Shown: positions 55,702 through 64,000 of the stretch, piece after piece | Position numbering within the stretch: position 1 is the stretch's first letter | Layout of the letters: each line of letters opens with the position of its first letter | Assembly: GCF_002843605.1 (NCBI RefSeq) | Contig: NZ_CP025263.1 | Span: forward strand, 1,308,501 to 1,372,500 | Source of the DNA: Pseudomonas sp. S09G 359 | Lineage (GTDB): Bacteria; Pseudomonadota; Gammaproteobacteria; Pseudomonadales; Pseudomonadaceae | Length of the DNA: 64,000 bases | Reading direction: 5' to 3' | Notes under the pieces: generated by a model | What the model was told of the DNA's origin: nothing | What the model saw: the letters and a program-made list of their open reading frames with translations, nothing else | Databases searched by the model: none | Made by a program: the position numbers and the translations under genes

Positions 55702-56259
55702 ATGGTGATAACGCTGCCCCAACTGCTGCACGTGATGCCCGGAGCCCGCCTGAGTGCGGGCATTTTTTTGCCCGCACTCAACGCGGCTTTTGTTCAATAC
55801 GCGATCAACAGCCCCAAGCGCGCCGCCGCCTGCCTTGCCCAAATCGCGCATGAATCCGGCGAGCTGCGCTACGTCCGCGAACTCGGCAGCGATCAATACC
55901 TGAGCAAATACGACACCGGTACCCTGGCCGCGCGCCTGGGCAACACCCCCGAAGCGGACGGCGACGGCCAGCGGTACCGGGGCAGGGGGCTGATCCAGAT
56001 TACCGGCCGCCGCAACTACCTGGCATGCAGCCAAGCCTTGTTTGGCGATGAGCGTTTGTTGCGACAGCCGGGATTGCTGGAACAGCCACAGTGGGCTTGT
56101 GAATCCGCGGCCTGGTTCTGGCAAAGCAATGGCCTCAATGAGCTGGCCGACAACGACCAGTTCACCACCATCACGCGGCGTATCAACGGCGGGCTCTATG
56201 GGCTGGAAGAGCGCTTGCGCTTGTGGGCGCGGGCGAAGGCGGCGTTATGCGTTTCTTAG
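55702..56259 (+). CDS. Tailocin endolysin, glycoside hydrolase family 19
   Basis: A 185-aa family-19 lysozyme/chitinase-like enzyme. Catalytic Glu in QIAHESGELRYV (about 51) and the motif YRGRGLIQITGRRNY (about 92-106). It lyses the producer cell wall. Codons 15-27 contain a strong terminator-like hairpin with an alternative hairpin (see 55744-55780). Its end overlaps the Rz gene. Confidence 0.9.
   Translation: MVITLPQLLHVMPGARLSAGIFLPALNAAFVQYAINSPKRAAACLAQIAHESGELRYVRELGSDQYLSKYDTGTLAARLGNTPEADGDGQRYRGRGLIQITGRRNYLACSQALFGDERLLRQPGLLEQPQWACESAAWFWQSNGLNELADNDQFTTITRRINGGLYGLEERLRLWARAKAALCVS
55744..55780 (+). promoter_or_regulatory. Mutually exclusive terminator and anti-terminator hairpins in the endolysin gene
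   Basis: GCCCGC(44-49)/GCGGGC(56-61) forms a hairpin directly followed by A-TTTTTTT. The same GCGGGC also belongs to an 11-bp perfect inverted repeat TGAGTGCGGGC (51-61) / GCCCGCACTCA (70-80) with the T-run as its loop. Only one can form at a time. Confidence 0.7.
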
Positions 56260-56738
56260 GGGCGTGCCAGCTGATCGGCGTTTGCCTGCTCATGGCCGTG
56301 ACCTGGCAGGTGCAAGCCTGGCGCTATGGTGCGCAGCTTGAGCGGCAATCGGCCGTGCAGGCGCAGGCGCTGAGCCTGCAAAGCCAGGCGGCCCTGCGGC
56401 AACATCAGTTAGAACACGACAAGCGGCTGGCCCTGGAGCAACAGCTCAGTGCCAGCGATCAACAACACACTCGGGAGTTGAACGATGCCCAACGTCACCA
56501 GGCTGCTCTGCGTGACCGCCTGGCTACTGCCGATGTGCGGTTGTCAGTCCTTCTCGACGCCACCGACCCCGCCCCAATGCCTGCCGCCGCCGCCGCCGGC
56601 GGCGTGGTTCATGCAGCCCCGCGAGCCCGACTTGACCCGGCGCATGCTCAGCGAATTATCAGCATCACCGATGCCGGCGACGACGGACTGATCGCACTGC
56701 GTGCGTGCCAGGCCTATGTGCGCGCCGTCGCCCGTTAG
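56247..56738 (+). CDS. i-spanin Rz
   Basis: A 163-aa type II membrane protein: N-terminal anchor (FLGACQLIGVCLLMAVTW) then a long Gln/Ala/Arg-rich coiled coil (about 30-100) and a C-terminal periplasmic part. Typical Rz/LysB inner-membrane spanin that spans the periplasm to disrupt the outer membrane. ATG at 56247 lies within the endolysin gene. Confidence 0.85.
   Translation: MRFLGACQLIGVCLLMAVTWQVQAWRYGAQLERQSAVQAQALSLQSQAALRQHQLEHDKRLALEQQLSASDQQHTRELNDAQRHQAALRDRLATADVRLSVLLDATDPAPMPAAAAAGGVVHAAPRARLDPAHAQRIISITDAGDDGLIALRACQAYVRAVAR
56485..56691 (+). CDS. o-spanin Rz1 lipoprotein nested in Rz
   Basis: A 68-aa frame entirely inside Rz in the +1 frame. The signal peptide MPNVTRLLCVTAWLLPMCGC ends in a lipobox (MCGC, lipidated Cys at 19 or 20) and is followed by a proline-rich stretch (TPPTPPQCLPPPPP). 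This is the classical Rz1 layout; it should localise to the inner face of the outer membrane and bind Rz. Confidence 0.85.
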   Translation: MPNVTRLLCVTAWLLPMCGCQSFSTPPTPPQCLPPPPPAAWFMQPREPDLTRRMLSELSASPMPATTD

Positions 56739-56819
56739 CATCTTGATCCAGTCTGGCGCTTGCGTGTGCGTTTTGCTCCTGTAGGGTAGGCGAACCCCTG
56801 CCCACGTCTGGAGACGACC

Positions 56820-57320
56820 GTGAAGGAAATCACTCAACTTGCCGCTGATCTGGGCCGCCGTTTACAGGTACTCAACGCCCACGTCACCACCGCCGAGTCC
56901 TGTACCGGCGGCGGTATTGCCGAAGCCATCACGCGGATTCCGGGAAGCTCGGCCTGGTTCGAGGCGGGGTATGTCACTTATTCCAATCGCCAGAAGACCC
57001 GCCAGTTGAATGTGCCGGAAACCTTGTTTCCAAAAGTAGGCGCGGTCAGCCAGGAAGTGGTCGAGGCCATGGTGCGCGGTGCGCAGGAAAAAAGCCTGGC
57101 GCGCTTTGCCGTGGCGGTCAGTGGCGTGGCGGGCCCTGATGGCGGTTCGCCGGACAAACCGGTGGGCACTGTGTGGCTAGCCTTTGGGGTGGGCGACGAG
57201 GTTACGGCTGAGCTTGCGCACTTCACCGGCAACCGTGATGAGGTCCGCCGACAAACGGTAAAGGCCGCGCTAGAGGGCTTGTTGCGACGAGCTGCAGCAG
57301 AAATAGAAAATCAGGGGTAG
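56820..57320 (+). CDS. pncC: Nicotinamide-nucleotide amidohydrolase (CinA C-terminal type)
   Basis: A 166-aa stand-alone CinA C-terminal domain: TAESCTGGGIAEAITRIPGS (about 22-41) and VAVSGVAGPDGGSPDKPVGT (about 97-116), the active-site motifs of PncC deamidases that recycle NMN. Starts with GTG at 56820. Often called cinA; right flank of the tailocin locus, immediately before recA. Confidence 0.93.
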   Translation: MKEITQLAADLGRRLQVLNAHVTTAESCTGGGIAEAITRIPGSSAWFEAGYVTYSNRQKTRQLNVPETLFPKVGAVSQEVVEAMVRGAQEKSLARFAVAVSGVAGPDGGSPDKPVGTVWLAFGVGDEVTAELAHFTGNRDEVRRQTVKAALEGLLRRAAAEIENQG

Positions 57321-57347
57321 GCGATCTGCGATCTTTGTGGAACAATA

Positions 57348-57363
57348 CTGTCTACTTATACAG
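57348..57363 (+). promoter_or_regulatory. LexA (SOS) box upstream of recA
   Basis: CTGTCTACTTATACAG, a perfect CTGT-N8-ACAG match 41 bp before the recA start. RecA induced from here would also trigger PrtR-like repressor cleavage and tailocin release. Confidence 0.92.
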
Positions 57364-57404
57364 GTGTTGGCCGCCCCGGCCTTATTGATTACGTGAGGAC
57401 TTTA

Positions 57405-58463
57405 ATGGACGACAACAAGAAGAAAGCCTTGGCTGCGGCCCTGGGTCAGATCGAACGTCAATTCGGCAAGGGTGCCGTAATGCGTATGGGCGATCACGAC
57501 CGTCAGGCGATCCCGGCTATTTCTACTGGCTCTCTGGGTCTGGACATCGCACTCGGCATTGGCGGCCTGCCTAAAGGCCGTATCGTTGAAATCTACGGTC
57601 CTGAATCTTCCGGTAAAACCACCCTGACCCTGTCGGTGATTGCCCAGGCACAAAAAATGGGCGCCACCTGCGCGTTCGTCGACGCCGAGCACGCCCTGGA
57701 CCCTGAGTACGCCGGCAAGCTGGGCGTCAACGTTGACGACCTGCTGGTTTCGCAGCCGGACACCGGTGAGCAAGCCCTGGAAATCACCGACATGCTGGTG
57801 CGCTCCAACGCCATCGACGTGATCGTGGTCGACTCCGTGGCCGCCCTGGTTCCAAAGGCTGAAATCGAAGGCGAAATGGGTGACATGCACGTGGGCCTGC
57901 AAGCCCGTCTGATGTCCCAGGCGCTGCGTAAAATCACCGGTAACATCAAGAATGCGAACTGCCTGGTGATCTTCATCAACCAGATCCGTATGAAGATCGG
58001 CGTGATGTTCGGTAGCCCGGAAACCACCACCGGTGGTAACGCACTCAAGTTCTACGCTTCGGTCCGTCTGGATATCCGTCGTACCGGTGCGGTGAAGGAA
58101 GGTGACGAGGTTGTCGGTAGCGAAACCCGCGTTAAAGTCGTTAAGAACAAAGTGGCCCCGCCTTTCCGTCAGGCTGAGTTCCAGATTCTCTACGGCAAGG
58201 GTATCTACCTGAACGGCGAGATGATCGACCTGGGCGTGCTGCACGGCTTCGTCGAGAAATCCGGTGCCTGGTATGCCTACAACGGCAGCAAGATCGGCCA
58301 AGGCAAGGCCAACTCGGCCAAGTTCCTGGCGGACAACCCGGATATCGCTGCCACGCTTGAGAAGCAGATTCGCGACAAGCTGCTGACCGCAGCGCCAGAC
58401 GTGAAAGCTGCCGCCAACCGCGAGCCGGTTGAAGAAGTAGAAGAAGCCGACACTGACATCTGA
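57405..58463 (+). CDS. recA: Recombinase RecA
   Basis: A 352-aa RecA with Walker [10 protein letters not shown] (about 66-74), Walker [11 protein letters not shown], and loop L2 around [20 protein letters not shown]. Acidic C-terminal tail. ATG at 57405 rather than the upstream GTG-opened frame. Promoter has a LexA box. Confidence 0.98.
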   Translation: MDDNKKKALAAALGQIERQFGKGAVMRMGDHDRQAIPAISTGSLGLDIALGIGGLPKGRIVEIYGPESSGKTTLTLSVIAQAQKMGATCAFVDAEHALDPEYAGKLGVNVDDLLVSQPDTGEQALEITDMLVRSNAIDVIVVDSVAALVPKAEIEGEMGDMHVGLQARLMSQALRKITGNIKNANCLVIFINQIRMKIGVMFGSPETTTGGNALKFYASVRLDIRRTGAVKEGDEVVGSETRVKVVKNKVAPPFRQAEFQILYGKGIYLNGEMIDLGVLHGFVEKSGAWYAYNGSKIGQGKANSAKFLADNPDIAATLEKQIRDKLLTAAPDVKAAANREPVEEVEEADTDI

Positions 58464-58471
58464 AGCAAACG

Positions 58472-58939
58472 ATGACTGTTGTACTCGATACACTCGTCGC
58501 CGTTCGGCGCACTGCGATGGACCTGCTCGCTCGCCGCGAGCATGGTCGAGTCGAGCTGACGCGTAAACTGCGTCAGCGTGGCGCAGAGCCCGAGATGATC
58601 GAAACTGCCCTTGACCGTTTGACGGAAGAAGGGCTGTTGTCGGAAGCCCGTTACCTCGAAAGTTTTGTGTCCTACCGCGCCCGTTCCGGATATGGACCCG
58701 CGCGGATTCGTGAAGAGCTGAGTCAGCGTGGCCTGCAACGTGCGGATATCGACCTTGCCCTGCGTGAGTGCGGTATCAGCTGGCAGTCGCAGCTGGAACA
58801 GACCTGGCGACGCAAGTTCTCTGGCCATCTGCCAATTGATGCCCGGGAGCGTGCGAAGCAAGGTCGGTTTTTGAGCTATCGCGGGTTTTCGATGGACATG
58901 ATTAGCCGCCTATTGAGCGGTAAAGATATGGACGACTGA
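58472..58939 (+). CDS. recX: RecA regulatory protein RecX
   Basis: A 155-aa helical protein with three RecX tandem repeats ([60 protein letters not shown]). Limits RecA filament growth. Eight bases after recA. Confidence 0.95.
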   Translation: MTVVLDTLVAVRRTAMDLLARREHGRVELTRKLRQRGAEPEMIETALDRLTEEGLLSEARYLESFVSYRARSGYGPARIREELSQRGLQRADIDLALRECGISWQSQLEQTWRRKFSGHLPIDARERAKQGRFLSYRGFSMDMISRLLSGKDMDD

Positions 58940-58971
58940 ATCGCAGAACAACACGGCGTCATGGGACAGCT

Positions 58972-59130
58972 GTGGCAAAAGAGCGTGCTGTGGCAAAAGA
59001 GCTTATGGCAAAAGAGCTTATGGCAAAAGAGCTTGTTGTGGCGAGGGAGCTTGCTCCCGTTGGGCTGCGAAGCAGCCCCAAATTCCCACCAGGCTCCCAC
59101 CAAACTCCCACCAGCCCCCCACCAAAAAGA
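58972..59130. repeat. REP with tandem edge copies on both sides
   Basis: Left: GTGGCAAAAGAGCGTGCT, then three versions of TGGCAAAAGAGCTTA (about 15-18 bp period; 58972-59036). Centre: one REP GTGGCGAGGGAGCTTGCTCC (59037-59080). Right: four 11-12 bp copies around CTCCCACCA (59084-59125). Between recX and the convergent LOG gene. Confidence 0.87.
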
Positions 59131-59161
59131 CCCACTATGAAAATAGTGGGTCTTTTTTTTT
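59126..59161. terminator. Bidirectional terminator between recX and the LOG gene
   Basis: AAAAAGACCCACTAT-GAAA-ATAGTGGGTCTTTTTTTT, long stem with A and T tracts on both sides. Confidence 0.92.
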
Positions 59162-59173
59162 GCCCTCAAAAAA

Positions 59174-60286
59174 TCACGCCGGCTCCGGTGCCGCCCGCTG
59201 CTGCGCCTTCCCCTGAGCCTGGGCCCAGTTCTCCGGCAAGTTGATGTAGTCCACCAATTCTCGCAGTCGCCCCTGATCGCGCCCATTGAAGTTGAACACC
59301 AACCGCGTCAAATGGCTGAACCTTGGCTCATCATGCTCCTCACCCGTATAGGCAAGTTGCTGGAACTCCCCACTCAATCGCAGGCTGGCGAACTCTTGCT
59401 GCAAATGCGCCAGGGCACGATCACTGAGCGGGTGGTTCATGCGCACCACAAACTCGCGTTTCAGCCAGCGCGTGGAATGGAAGTTGGCATAAAACTGATT
59501 GATCTCTTCCACCGCCTCTTCAGCGCTGTACACCAACCGCACCAGCTTGAGGTCGGTGGGCAGGATATAGCGGTTGGCTTCCAGCTGGCTGCGGATAAAG
59601 TCCAGTGCGCCTTGCCAGAAACCGCCGCCGGGTGCGTCGAGCAACACTACCGGTACCAGCGGACTCTTTCCGGTCTGGATCAGGGTTAATACTTCCAGGG
59701 CTTCATCCAGGGTACCGAAACCGCCGGGGCATAACACCAGCGCGTCGGCTTCCTTGACGAAGAACAGCTTGCGGGTGAAGAAGAAGTGGAAGGACAGCAG
59801 GTTCTCGGTGCCATCAATGGTCGGGTTGGCATGCTGTTCAAATGGCAGGGTGATGTTGAAACCCAAGCTGTGTTCCAGGCCTGCGCCTTCATGGGCAGCC
59901 GCCATGATGCCGCCGCCGCCGCCGGTGATCACCATCAGGTCCGATTGTGCCAATAGTGCACCGACCTCGCGGGCCAAGGCATACAGCGGGCTTTCCACCG
60001 GCGTGCGTGCCGAGCCAAATACCGTGACTTTGCGTCGGCCCTTGAACTGTTCCAGCACGCGGAAAGCGTGGTCCAGTTCGCGGATGGCGCGCAGGGTGAT
60101 TTTCGCGTTCCAGCGGTCACGGTCGTCCTGGGCCATGCGCAGCACGGTAAGAATCATGTCGCGATACAGGGGGATATTCGGGCTGCTGGGGGCGATCAGT
60201 TGGAGTTGAGCTTCGACCTGTTGCGTGAGGTCGATTCCTTTTTCTTGAAAATCACGCAGCAGGAGGTCATTCGATTCATCAGGCAT
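59174..60286 (-). CDS. LOG family / TIGR00730 Rossmann-fold protein
   Basis: A 370-aa protein with the LOG nucleotide-binding motifs MVITGGGGGIMAAAHEGA (about 115-132) and the active-site PGGFGTLDEALE (about 185-196). LOG proteins are phosphoribohydrolases for cytokinin or purine/pyrimidine nucleotides. Longer than plant-type LOG (about 200 aa), with N- and C-terminal extensions as in the larger Pseudomonas members. Exact substrate unknown. Confidence 0.85.
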   Translation of the reverse strand: MPDESNDLLLRDFQEKGIDLTQQVEAQLQLIAPSSPNIPLYRDMILTVLRMAQDDRDRWNAKITLRAIRELDHAFRVLEQFKGRRKVTVFGSARTPVESPLYALAREVGALLAQSDLMVITGGGGGIMAAAHEGAGLEHSLGFNITLPFEQHANPTIDGTENLLSFHFFFTRKLFFVKEADALVLCPGGFGTLDEALEVLTLIQTGKSPLVPVVLLDAPGGGFWQGALDFIRSQLEANRYILPTDLKLVRLVYSAEEAVEEINQFYANFHSTRWLKREFVVRMNHPLSDRALAHLQQEFASLRLSGEFQQLAYTGEEHDEPRFSHLTRLVFNFNGRDQGRLRELVDYINLPENWAQAQGKAQQRAAPEPA

Positions 60287-60341
60287 TCAACTTCTCCTTC
60301 TTCACAGGGCCTGGGTAGCCGACAGAGATCGTCGGGGCCAC

Positions 60342-60382
60342 GACACTGCATGTGTCGTTGCATGCCGCAGGAGGGCATGCCT
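60342..60382. other. Two adjacent short palindromes upstream of the LOG gene
   Basis: ACGACACTGCATGTGTCGT and GCATGCCGCAGGAGGGCATGC lie side by side in the 293-bp gap between the LOG gene start and the next gene. They may be binding or RNA structures; nothing else is seen in this gap. Confidence 0.4.
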
Positions 60383-60579
60383 CTTTTGCCCTGAAATTGT
60401 TACAGAACAGCAGTGAAAACTACTGAGCGTGGACAGATGGGATGGCTTGATCATGGGCCGAAAAACCCTTGTCTGGCAACCGCTTATTAGTCACTCAGTG
60501 GGGAGTTTAGCTGCCTGCGGGGAGTTGAAGCGGGGGAGTGCGCGCCACCGGACGGCAGCGCGCGAAGGTCAAGCTGCGC

Positions 60580-61020
60580 TTACTTTTTCTTCTTCGCCGC
60601 AGCCGGTGCAGGGCAGTCCGCTTCCACGAATTTCACCGAGGCTACAGGGCGATTGGTCTTGTTCTCGGTGATTTCGTAGCGCATTACCGCGCCTTTGGCC
60701 ATCAACTCGCGATACCCCTTGTTCAAGCACACGCTTTGCCCCAGCTGGAAATACACCGCCTTGGGGTTGGCGCGCATCTGTTCGGCGCGATCAGGCATGA
60801 CGCTCAGGTGGTCGATCAGTTGCATGCCTTCAACGGTATAGGCCACTTCCAGGGTTTTTTCATCGATTTCCCGGGGCAGGTCCTTGTTGCTTTCCGCTGC
60901 GACGCTTTGCAGCTTCCGGTTCATTTGCGCCTCCAGCAGAGACGCCGCCTGAGCGGCCACGGGCAATACCAGCGCAAGGGCGATGGATGGGGCGGCAAGA
61001 CGCAGCGTGGAACGCAACAT
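60580..61020 (-). CDS. Exported PA3611-like (QS-regulated virulence factor family) protein
   Basis: A 146-aa secreted protein with signal peptide (MLRSTLRLAAPSIALALVLP, cleavage after AQA near 25), two conserved Cys (SVCLNKGYRE; EADCPAP) and a Lys-rich C-terminus. Matches the PA3611 family by sequence type and by synteny with recA/recX. Role not known. Confidence 0.72.
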   Translation of the reverse strand: MLRSTLRLAAPSIALALVLPVAAQAASLLEAQMNRKLQSVAAESNKDLPREIDEKTLEVAYTVEGMQLIDHLSVMPDRAEQMRANPKAVYFQLGQSVCLNKGYRELMAKGAVMRYEITENKTNRPVASVKFVEADCPAPAAAKKKK

Positions 61021-61199
61021 GAAACTCTCCTGATTCGGTTACTGGTGCATAGACCAGCCACTGGGCTGTGCGTTCAGTGGCGCGCGATTATAGGTGAGCG
61101 CTTGCCACTACAGCCAGGCGTATCGCTGGTAAACTACGGCTACTTCAGCCTGCCACGAGTTTCTTCCGTGTCGATTTACCCCGCCTTGCGGCGCACCCG

Positions 61200-61919
61200 A
61201 TGAGCCACGCCGTCTCCCGCCTGCGTACCCAGCGTCTGGCGCGCGCCATAAAACCTTTCGTCAATCGAGGTTCCCGCGCCGAACGTTGCCCCGGTTGCCG
61301 GGTCATCCCCGAGTACTGCCTGTGTGCCTGGCGCCCCAAGGTCGAGACCAAGTCGGCCATGTGCCTGCTGATGGCTGACGTTGAGCCCATGAAGCCCAGC
61401 AACACTGGCTGGCTGATCGCTGATGTGGTCGCCGACACCAGCGCATTCGCCTGGGCGCGCACCGAGGTCGACCCGGATTTGCTCACCTTGCTGGCTGACC
61501 CACAATGGCAGCCCTATATCGTGTTCCCCGGCGAATTCGTGGCGCCTGAGCGGGTGGTCAGTGAGGTCAAGGTGCAGGCGGGCAAGCGCCCGCTGTTCAT
61601 TCTGCTGGACGGCACCTGGAGCGAAGCGCGCAAGATGTTCCGCAAAAGCCCGTATCTGGAGCATCTGCCGGTATTGAGCCTGGCTCCGGAGCAGCTCTCG
61701 CGTTACAAACTGCGCCGCTCCAAGCGTGATGACCATTTCTGCACCGCCGAAGTGGCGGCGCTGTGCCTGGAACTGGCCGACGATGGCATTGCCAGTGAAG
61801 TACTGGACGCCTACCTCGACGTTTTCAGCACCCATTACCTGGCGGCCAAGTTCCTGTTGCCGTTGGACCCTGCGGACAGTGCCCATACACGGCTTGCGCC
61901 CTATATCCCAGGGGTATAA
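61200..61919 (+). CDS. DTW-domain tRNA-uridine aminocarboxypropyltransferase
   Basis: A 239-aa protein with an N-terminal zinc-binding pattern (ERCPGCRVIPEYCLC), the DTW-domain core with LLDGTWSEARKM (about 139-150), and YKLRRSKRDDHFCTAE. The family (TapT/YfiP) makes acp3U in tRNA from SAM. ATG at 61200. Confidence 0.85.
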   Translation: MSHAVSRLRTQRLARAIKPFVNRGSRAERCPGCRVIPEYCLCAWRPKVETKSAMCLLMADVEPMKPSNTGWLIADVVADTSAFAWARTEVDPDLLTLLADPQWQPYIVFPGEFVAPERVVSEVKVQAGKRPLFILLDGTWSEARKMFRKSPYLEHLPVLSLAPEQLSRYKLRRSKRDDHFCTAEVAALCLELADDGIASEVLDAYLDVFSTHYLAAKFLLPLDPADSAHTRLAPYIPGV

Positions 61920-62058
61920 CCAGACGACGTTTGCATGATGGCACCGTACACCTGCAACCCGCTAAAATGCCCACGGGCGTAGCGCTTGACCCCCCAGGCT
62001 ACGCTGGGCATGCTGGGCGCCGATCAGGGGCCCCCCTAAAAACAGGATCATTTAATCA

Positions 62059-62709
62059 ATGGCCACATACGAAATCCTGATAGCCGATGACCACCCGCTG
62101 TTTCGCAGCGCGCTGCATCAGGCCGTGACCCTGGGCCTCGGTCCGGATGTACGCCTGGTCGAAGTGGCCAGCATTGCCGAGCTGGAAGCCCGCCTCACCG
62201 AAAAATCCGACTGGGACCTGGTGCTGCTCGACCTGAACATGCCCGGCGCCTATGGTTTCTCGGGGCTAGTGCTATTGCGCGGGCAATACCCGCAGATCCC
62301 GGTGGTAATGGTGTCGGCCCAGGAAGAAGCCGATGTGGTGGTGCGCTCCAAGGAGTTTGGCGCAAGCGGCTTCATTCCCAAGTCCAGCGCGATAGAAGAT
62401 ATCCAGAAGGCGGTGCGCACGGTGCTCGATGGCGACGTGTCCTGGCCACCGCAGGCGTTTGAAGAAATCAACGTGTCCGACGAAGCCAAGGCCGCCCGTG
62501 ATGGCCTGGCCAGCCTGACGCCCCAGCAGTTCCGGGTGCTGACCATGGTGTGCGAGGGTTTGTTGAACAAGCAGATTGCCTATGAGCTAAGCGTGTCGGA
62601 AGCGACCATCAAAGCCCACGTCACTGCGATTTTTCGCAAGCTGGGCGTGCGCACACGCACCCAGGCGGCGCTGCTCTTGCAACAACTTGAGTCAATTTCG
62701 CAGCATTAA
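62059..62709 (+). CDS. erdR: LuxR-type response regulator, ErdR-like
   Basis: A 216-aa regulator: receiver domain (acidic pocket ADDHP, acceptor Asp in LVLLDLNMPGAYG near 56) and a LuxR HTH (LTPQQFRVLTMVCEGLLNKQ). Same position as P. aeruginosa erdR (PA3604), which controls ethanol and acetate metabolism, upstream of dgkA. No kinase adjacent. Confidence 0.82.
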   Translation: MATYEILIADDHPLFRSALHQAVTLGLGPDVRLVEVASIAELEARLTEKSDWDLVLLDLNMPGAYGFSGLVLLRGQYPQIPVVMVSAQEEADVVVRSKEFGASGFIPKSSAIEDIQKAVRTVLDGDVSWPPQAFEEINVSDEAKAARDGLASLTPQQFRVLTMVCEGLLNKQIAYELSVSEATIKAHVTAIFRKLGVRTRTQAALLLQQLESISQH

Positions 62710-62784
62710 GTTGTTAACAATTCACGCTTTTTTGACTTTGCGTGAACTAGTTTTCCCACTCCTTCAGGTCAGTTGCCTACGTCT

Positions 62785-63147
62785 ATGTCGCCTTTCAAGG
62801 GTCAAACCGGTATCAAACGTATTTTCAATGCAGGGGGTTACTCCCTGGATGGCCTGCGCGCGGCGTTCACGGGTGAGGCGGCTTTCCGTCAGCTGGTGTT
62901 GCTCAACGTTATCCTGATCCCGCTGAGCTTTTTCCTCAATGTCAGCCGGGTCGAGCGCGCGCTGCTGATCGCGGTATGCCTGTTGGCGCTGATCGTTGAA
63001 TTGCTCAACTCGGCGGTTGAAGCCGCCATCGACCGCATCTCCCTGGACCGCCACCCCCTGTCGAAAAACGCCAAGGACATGGGCAGCGCCGCGCAGTTCG
63101 TGGCACTGACCATGATTACCCTGGTTTGGGCCGTCATCCTGGTTTAA
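62785..63147 (+). CDS. dgkA: Diacylglycerol kinase
   Basis: A 120-aa, three-helix membrane kinase with the family motif VELLNSAVEAAIDRISLDRH (about 75-95, with catalytic Glu and metal-binding Asn). Recycles diacylglycerol to phosphatidate. ATG at 62785 chosen by family alignment; a TTG at 62773 has the better-placed AGGT and may be the true start. Confidence 0.92.
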   Translation: MSPFKGQTGIKRIFNAGGYSLDGLRAAFTGEAAFRQLVLLNVILIPLSFFLNVSRVERALLIAVCLLALIVELLNSAVEAAIDRISLDRHPLSKNAKDMGSAAQFVALTMITLVWAVILV

Positions 63148-63150
63148 GCC

Positions 63151-64000
63151 TCAGGCGATGCTCGGCAGCACGATCTCGTCGCTGCGCTGAACCCCGGCGG
63201 TAAAGGCGCGGCACAGTTCCAGGAACTCGCGCATGGCCGAGGTCTGGTACTTCTGTTTATGCCAGATGAAATAGAACTGCCGGGCCAGGTCCAGGTCCGG
63301 GGTTTCCACCGGTACCAGGCTGCCACGGCGGAACGCGTCGCGCAGCGCCAGCCGCGAGATGCAGCCAATACCCAACCCCGACTCCACCGCGCGCTTGATC
63401 GCCTCGGTGTGTTCCAGCTCCAGGCGGATATTCAGTGTGCTGCGGTGATGGCGCATGGCCTGGTCAAACGTCAGGCGCGTGCCCGAGCCTTGTTCCCGCA
63501 GGATCCACGCTTCGTGGGTCAGCTCTTCCAGCGTCGCCACGCCGCGTTTGGCCAGATGATGCTGCGGCGCGCAGAACACCACCAATTCGTCCTCGACCCA
63601 GGTTTGCACCTCGATGTCCGGGTGGCTGCAGTCGCCTTCGATTAGACCCAGGTCAATTTCGTAATGCGCAACCTGGTGCACGATATTGGCCGTGTTCTGC
63701 ACGTGCAGCTTTACCTGGCTCTCGGGGTGCTGCTGCATGAAGCTGCCGATCAGCAGGGTGGCCAGGTAATTGCCGATAGTCAGCGTGGCGCCGACCGCCA
63801 GGGAGCCGAAGCCGGACTTGCCGTTCAGCAGGTCTTCGATCTCCTTGGCCTGGTCCAGCAAGGCTACGGCCTGTGGCAGCAGCTGGTGACCGAGAGCGTT
63901 GAGACTCAGGCGTTTACCGGCGCGATCGAATAATTGGCAGCTGGATTGACGCTCCAGCTCGGTGATCGAGGTGCTGGCGGCGGATTGAGATAAGGCCAGA
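63151..64000 (-). CDS. LysR-family transcriptional regulator (partial)
   Basis: The gene enters from the right edge; 283 codons are present. The edge shows the end of a LysR HTH/linker (LALSQSAASTSITELERQSS; LFDRAGKRLSLNALG), then a complete effector domain (LAVGATLTIGNYLATLLIGS; WILREQGSGTRLTFD). Effector domain resembles the CysB/YeiE-like group. Target not deducible. Confidence 0.85.
   Translation of the reverse strand, partial: LALSQSAASTSITELERQSSCQLFDRAGKRLSLNALGHQLLPQAVALLDQAKEIEDLLNGKSGFGSLAVGATLTIGNYLATLLIGSFMQQHPESQVKLHVQNTANIVHQVAHYEIDLGLIEGDCSHPDIEVQTWVEDELVVFCAPQHHLAKRGVATLEELTHEAWILREQGSGTRLTFDQAMRHHRSTLNIRLELEHTEAIKRAVESGLGIGCISRLALRDAFRRGSLVPVETPDLDLARQFYFIWHKQKYQTSAMREFLELCRAFTAGVQRSDEIVLPSIA

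Noticed and set aside
44299..56738. Complete temperate prophage
   Set aside because: Head, packaging, replication and integration genes are all absent, and there are no attachment-site repeats that I could find.

Overview
The window is a stretch of chromosome from a fluorescent Pseudomonas (P. fluorescens group). The evidence is high-GC codon use, gene orders shared with P. aeruginosa (argF / molybdopterin oxidoreductase / grxD / bfr-bfd / ahpC / rnt / pyrC / motY / argG; nth / rnf; fdxA / mutS / cinA / recA / recX / erdR / dgkA), many REP/REPIN elements of the GTGGGAGGGGGCTTGC and GTGGCGAGCGGGCTTG types, and a GacA-controlled Rsm small RNA.

Layout. 1-3.6 kb: end of a HAD phosphatase, a MipA/OmpV porin-like protein, and an operon of an arginase-like UPF0489 protein with two small EamA/SMR-type membrane proteins. 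3.2-10.5 kb: acidic amino acid uptake, aatJQMP with the AauS/AauR two-component system and glpM. A sigma-54 promoter and two upstream TTCGG-N4-CCGAA palindromes lie before aatJ. 10.5-15.7 kb: glycerol regulon glpD, glpR, glpK, glpF with candidate GlpR operators. 16-18.8 kb: ybaK, a 206-bp tandem duplication, an orphan ABC ATPase coupled to argF. 19-28 kb: housekeeping, redox and iron genes. The bacterioferritin here has lost three ferroxidase ligands. 28-34 kb: an orphan LuxR-type regulator, nth and an Rnf operon without rnfC. 34-41.5 kb: a long 37-bp repeat array, metG, mrp/apbC, rsmZ, fdxA and mutS.

41.9-56.7 kb, between mutS and cinA-recA, holds a zeta-toxin gene with a small coupled partner and then a complete R-type tailocin (contractile phage-tail bacteriocin) cluster. 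It has a PrtR-like LexA-type repressor, holin, spike, baseplate, tail fibre and chaperone, sheath, tube, gpE/E+E' frameshift pair, a short and frameshifted tape measure, gpU, gpX, gpD, endolysin and nested Rz/Rz1 spanins. Capsid, portal, terminase and integrase genes are absent. 56.8-64 kb: pncC/cinA, recA (with a LexA box), recX, a LOG-family protein, a secreted protein, a DTW-domain protein, an erdR-like regulator, dgkA and part of a LysR gene.

Most notable observations: (1) a canonical T-TTT-TTA slippery site exactly in frame for tailocin gpE+E'; (2) a frameshift near the 3' end of an unusually short tape-measure gene; (3) mutually exclusive terminator/anti-terminator hairpins inside the endolysin gene; (4) paired ATGCAT-N2-ATGCAT sites as candidate tailocin operators; (5) tandem arrays of REP-edge sequence that recur at six REP loci with locus-specific units (18, 27, 37 bp and so on); (6) the Rnf operon lacking RnfC while RnfB carries an RnfC-tail-like extension; (7) the ferroxidase-deficient bacterioferritin subunit.
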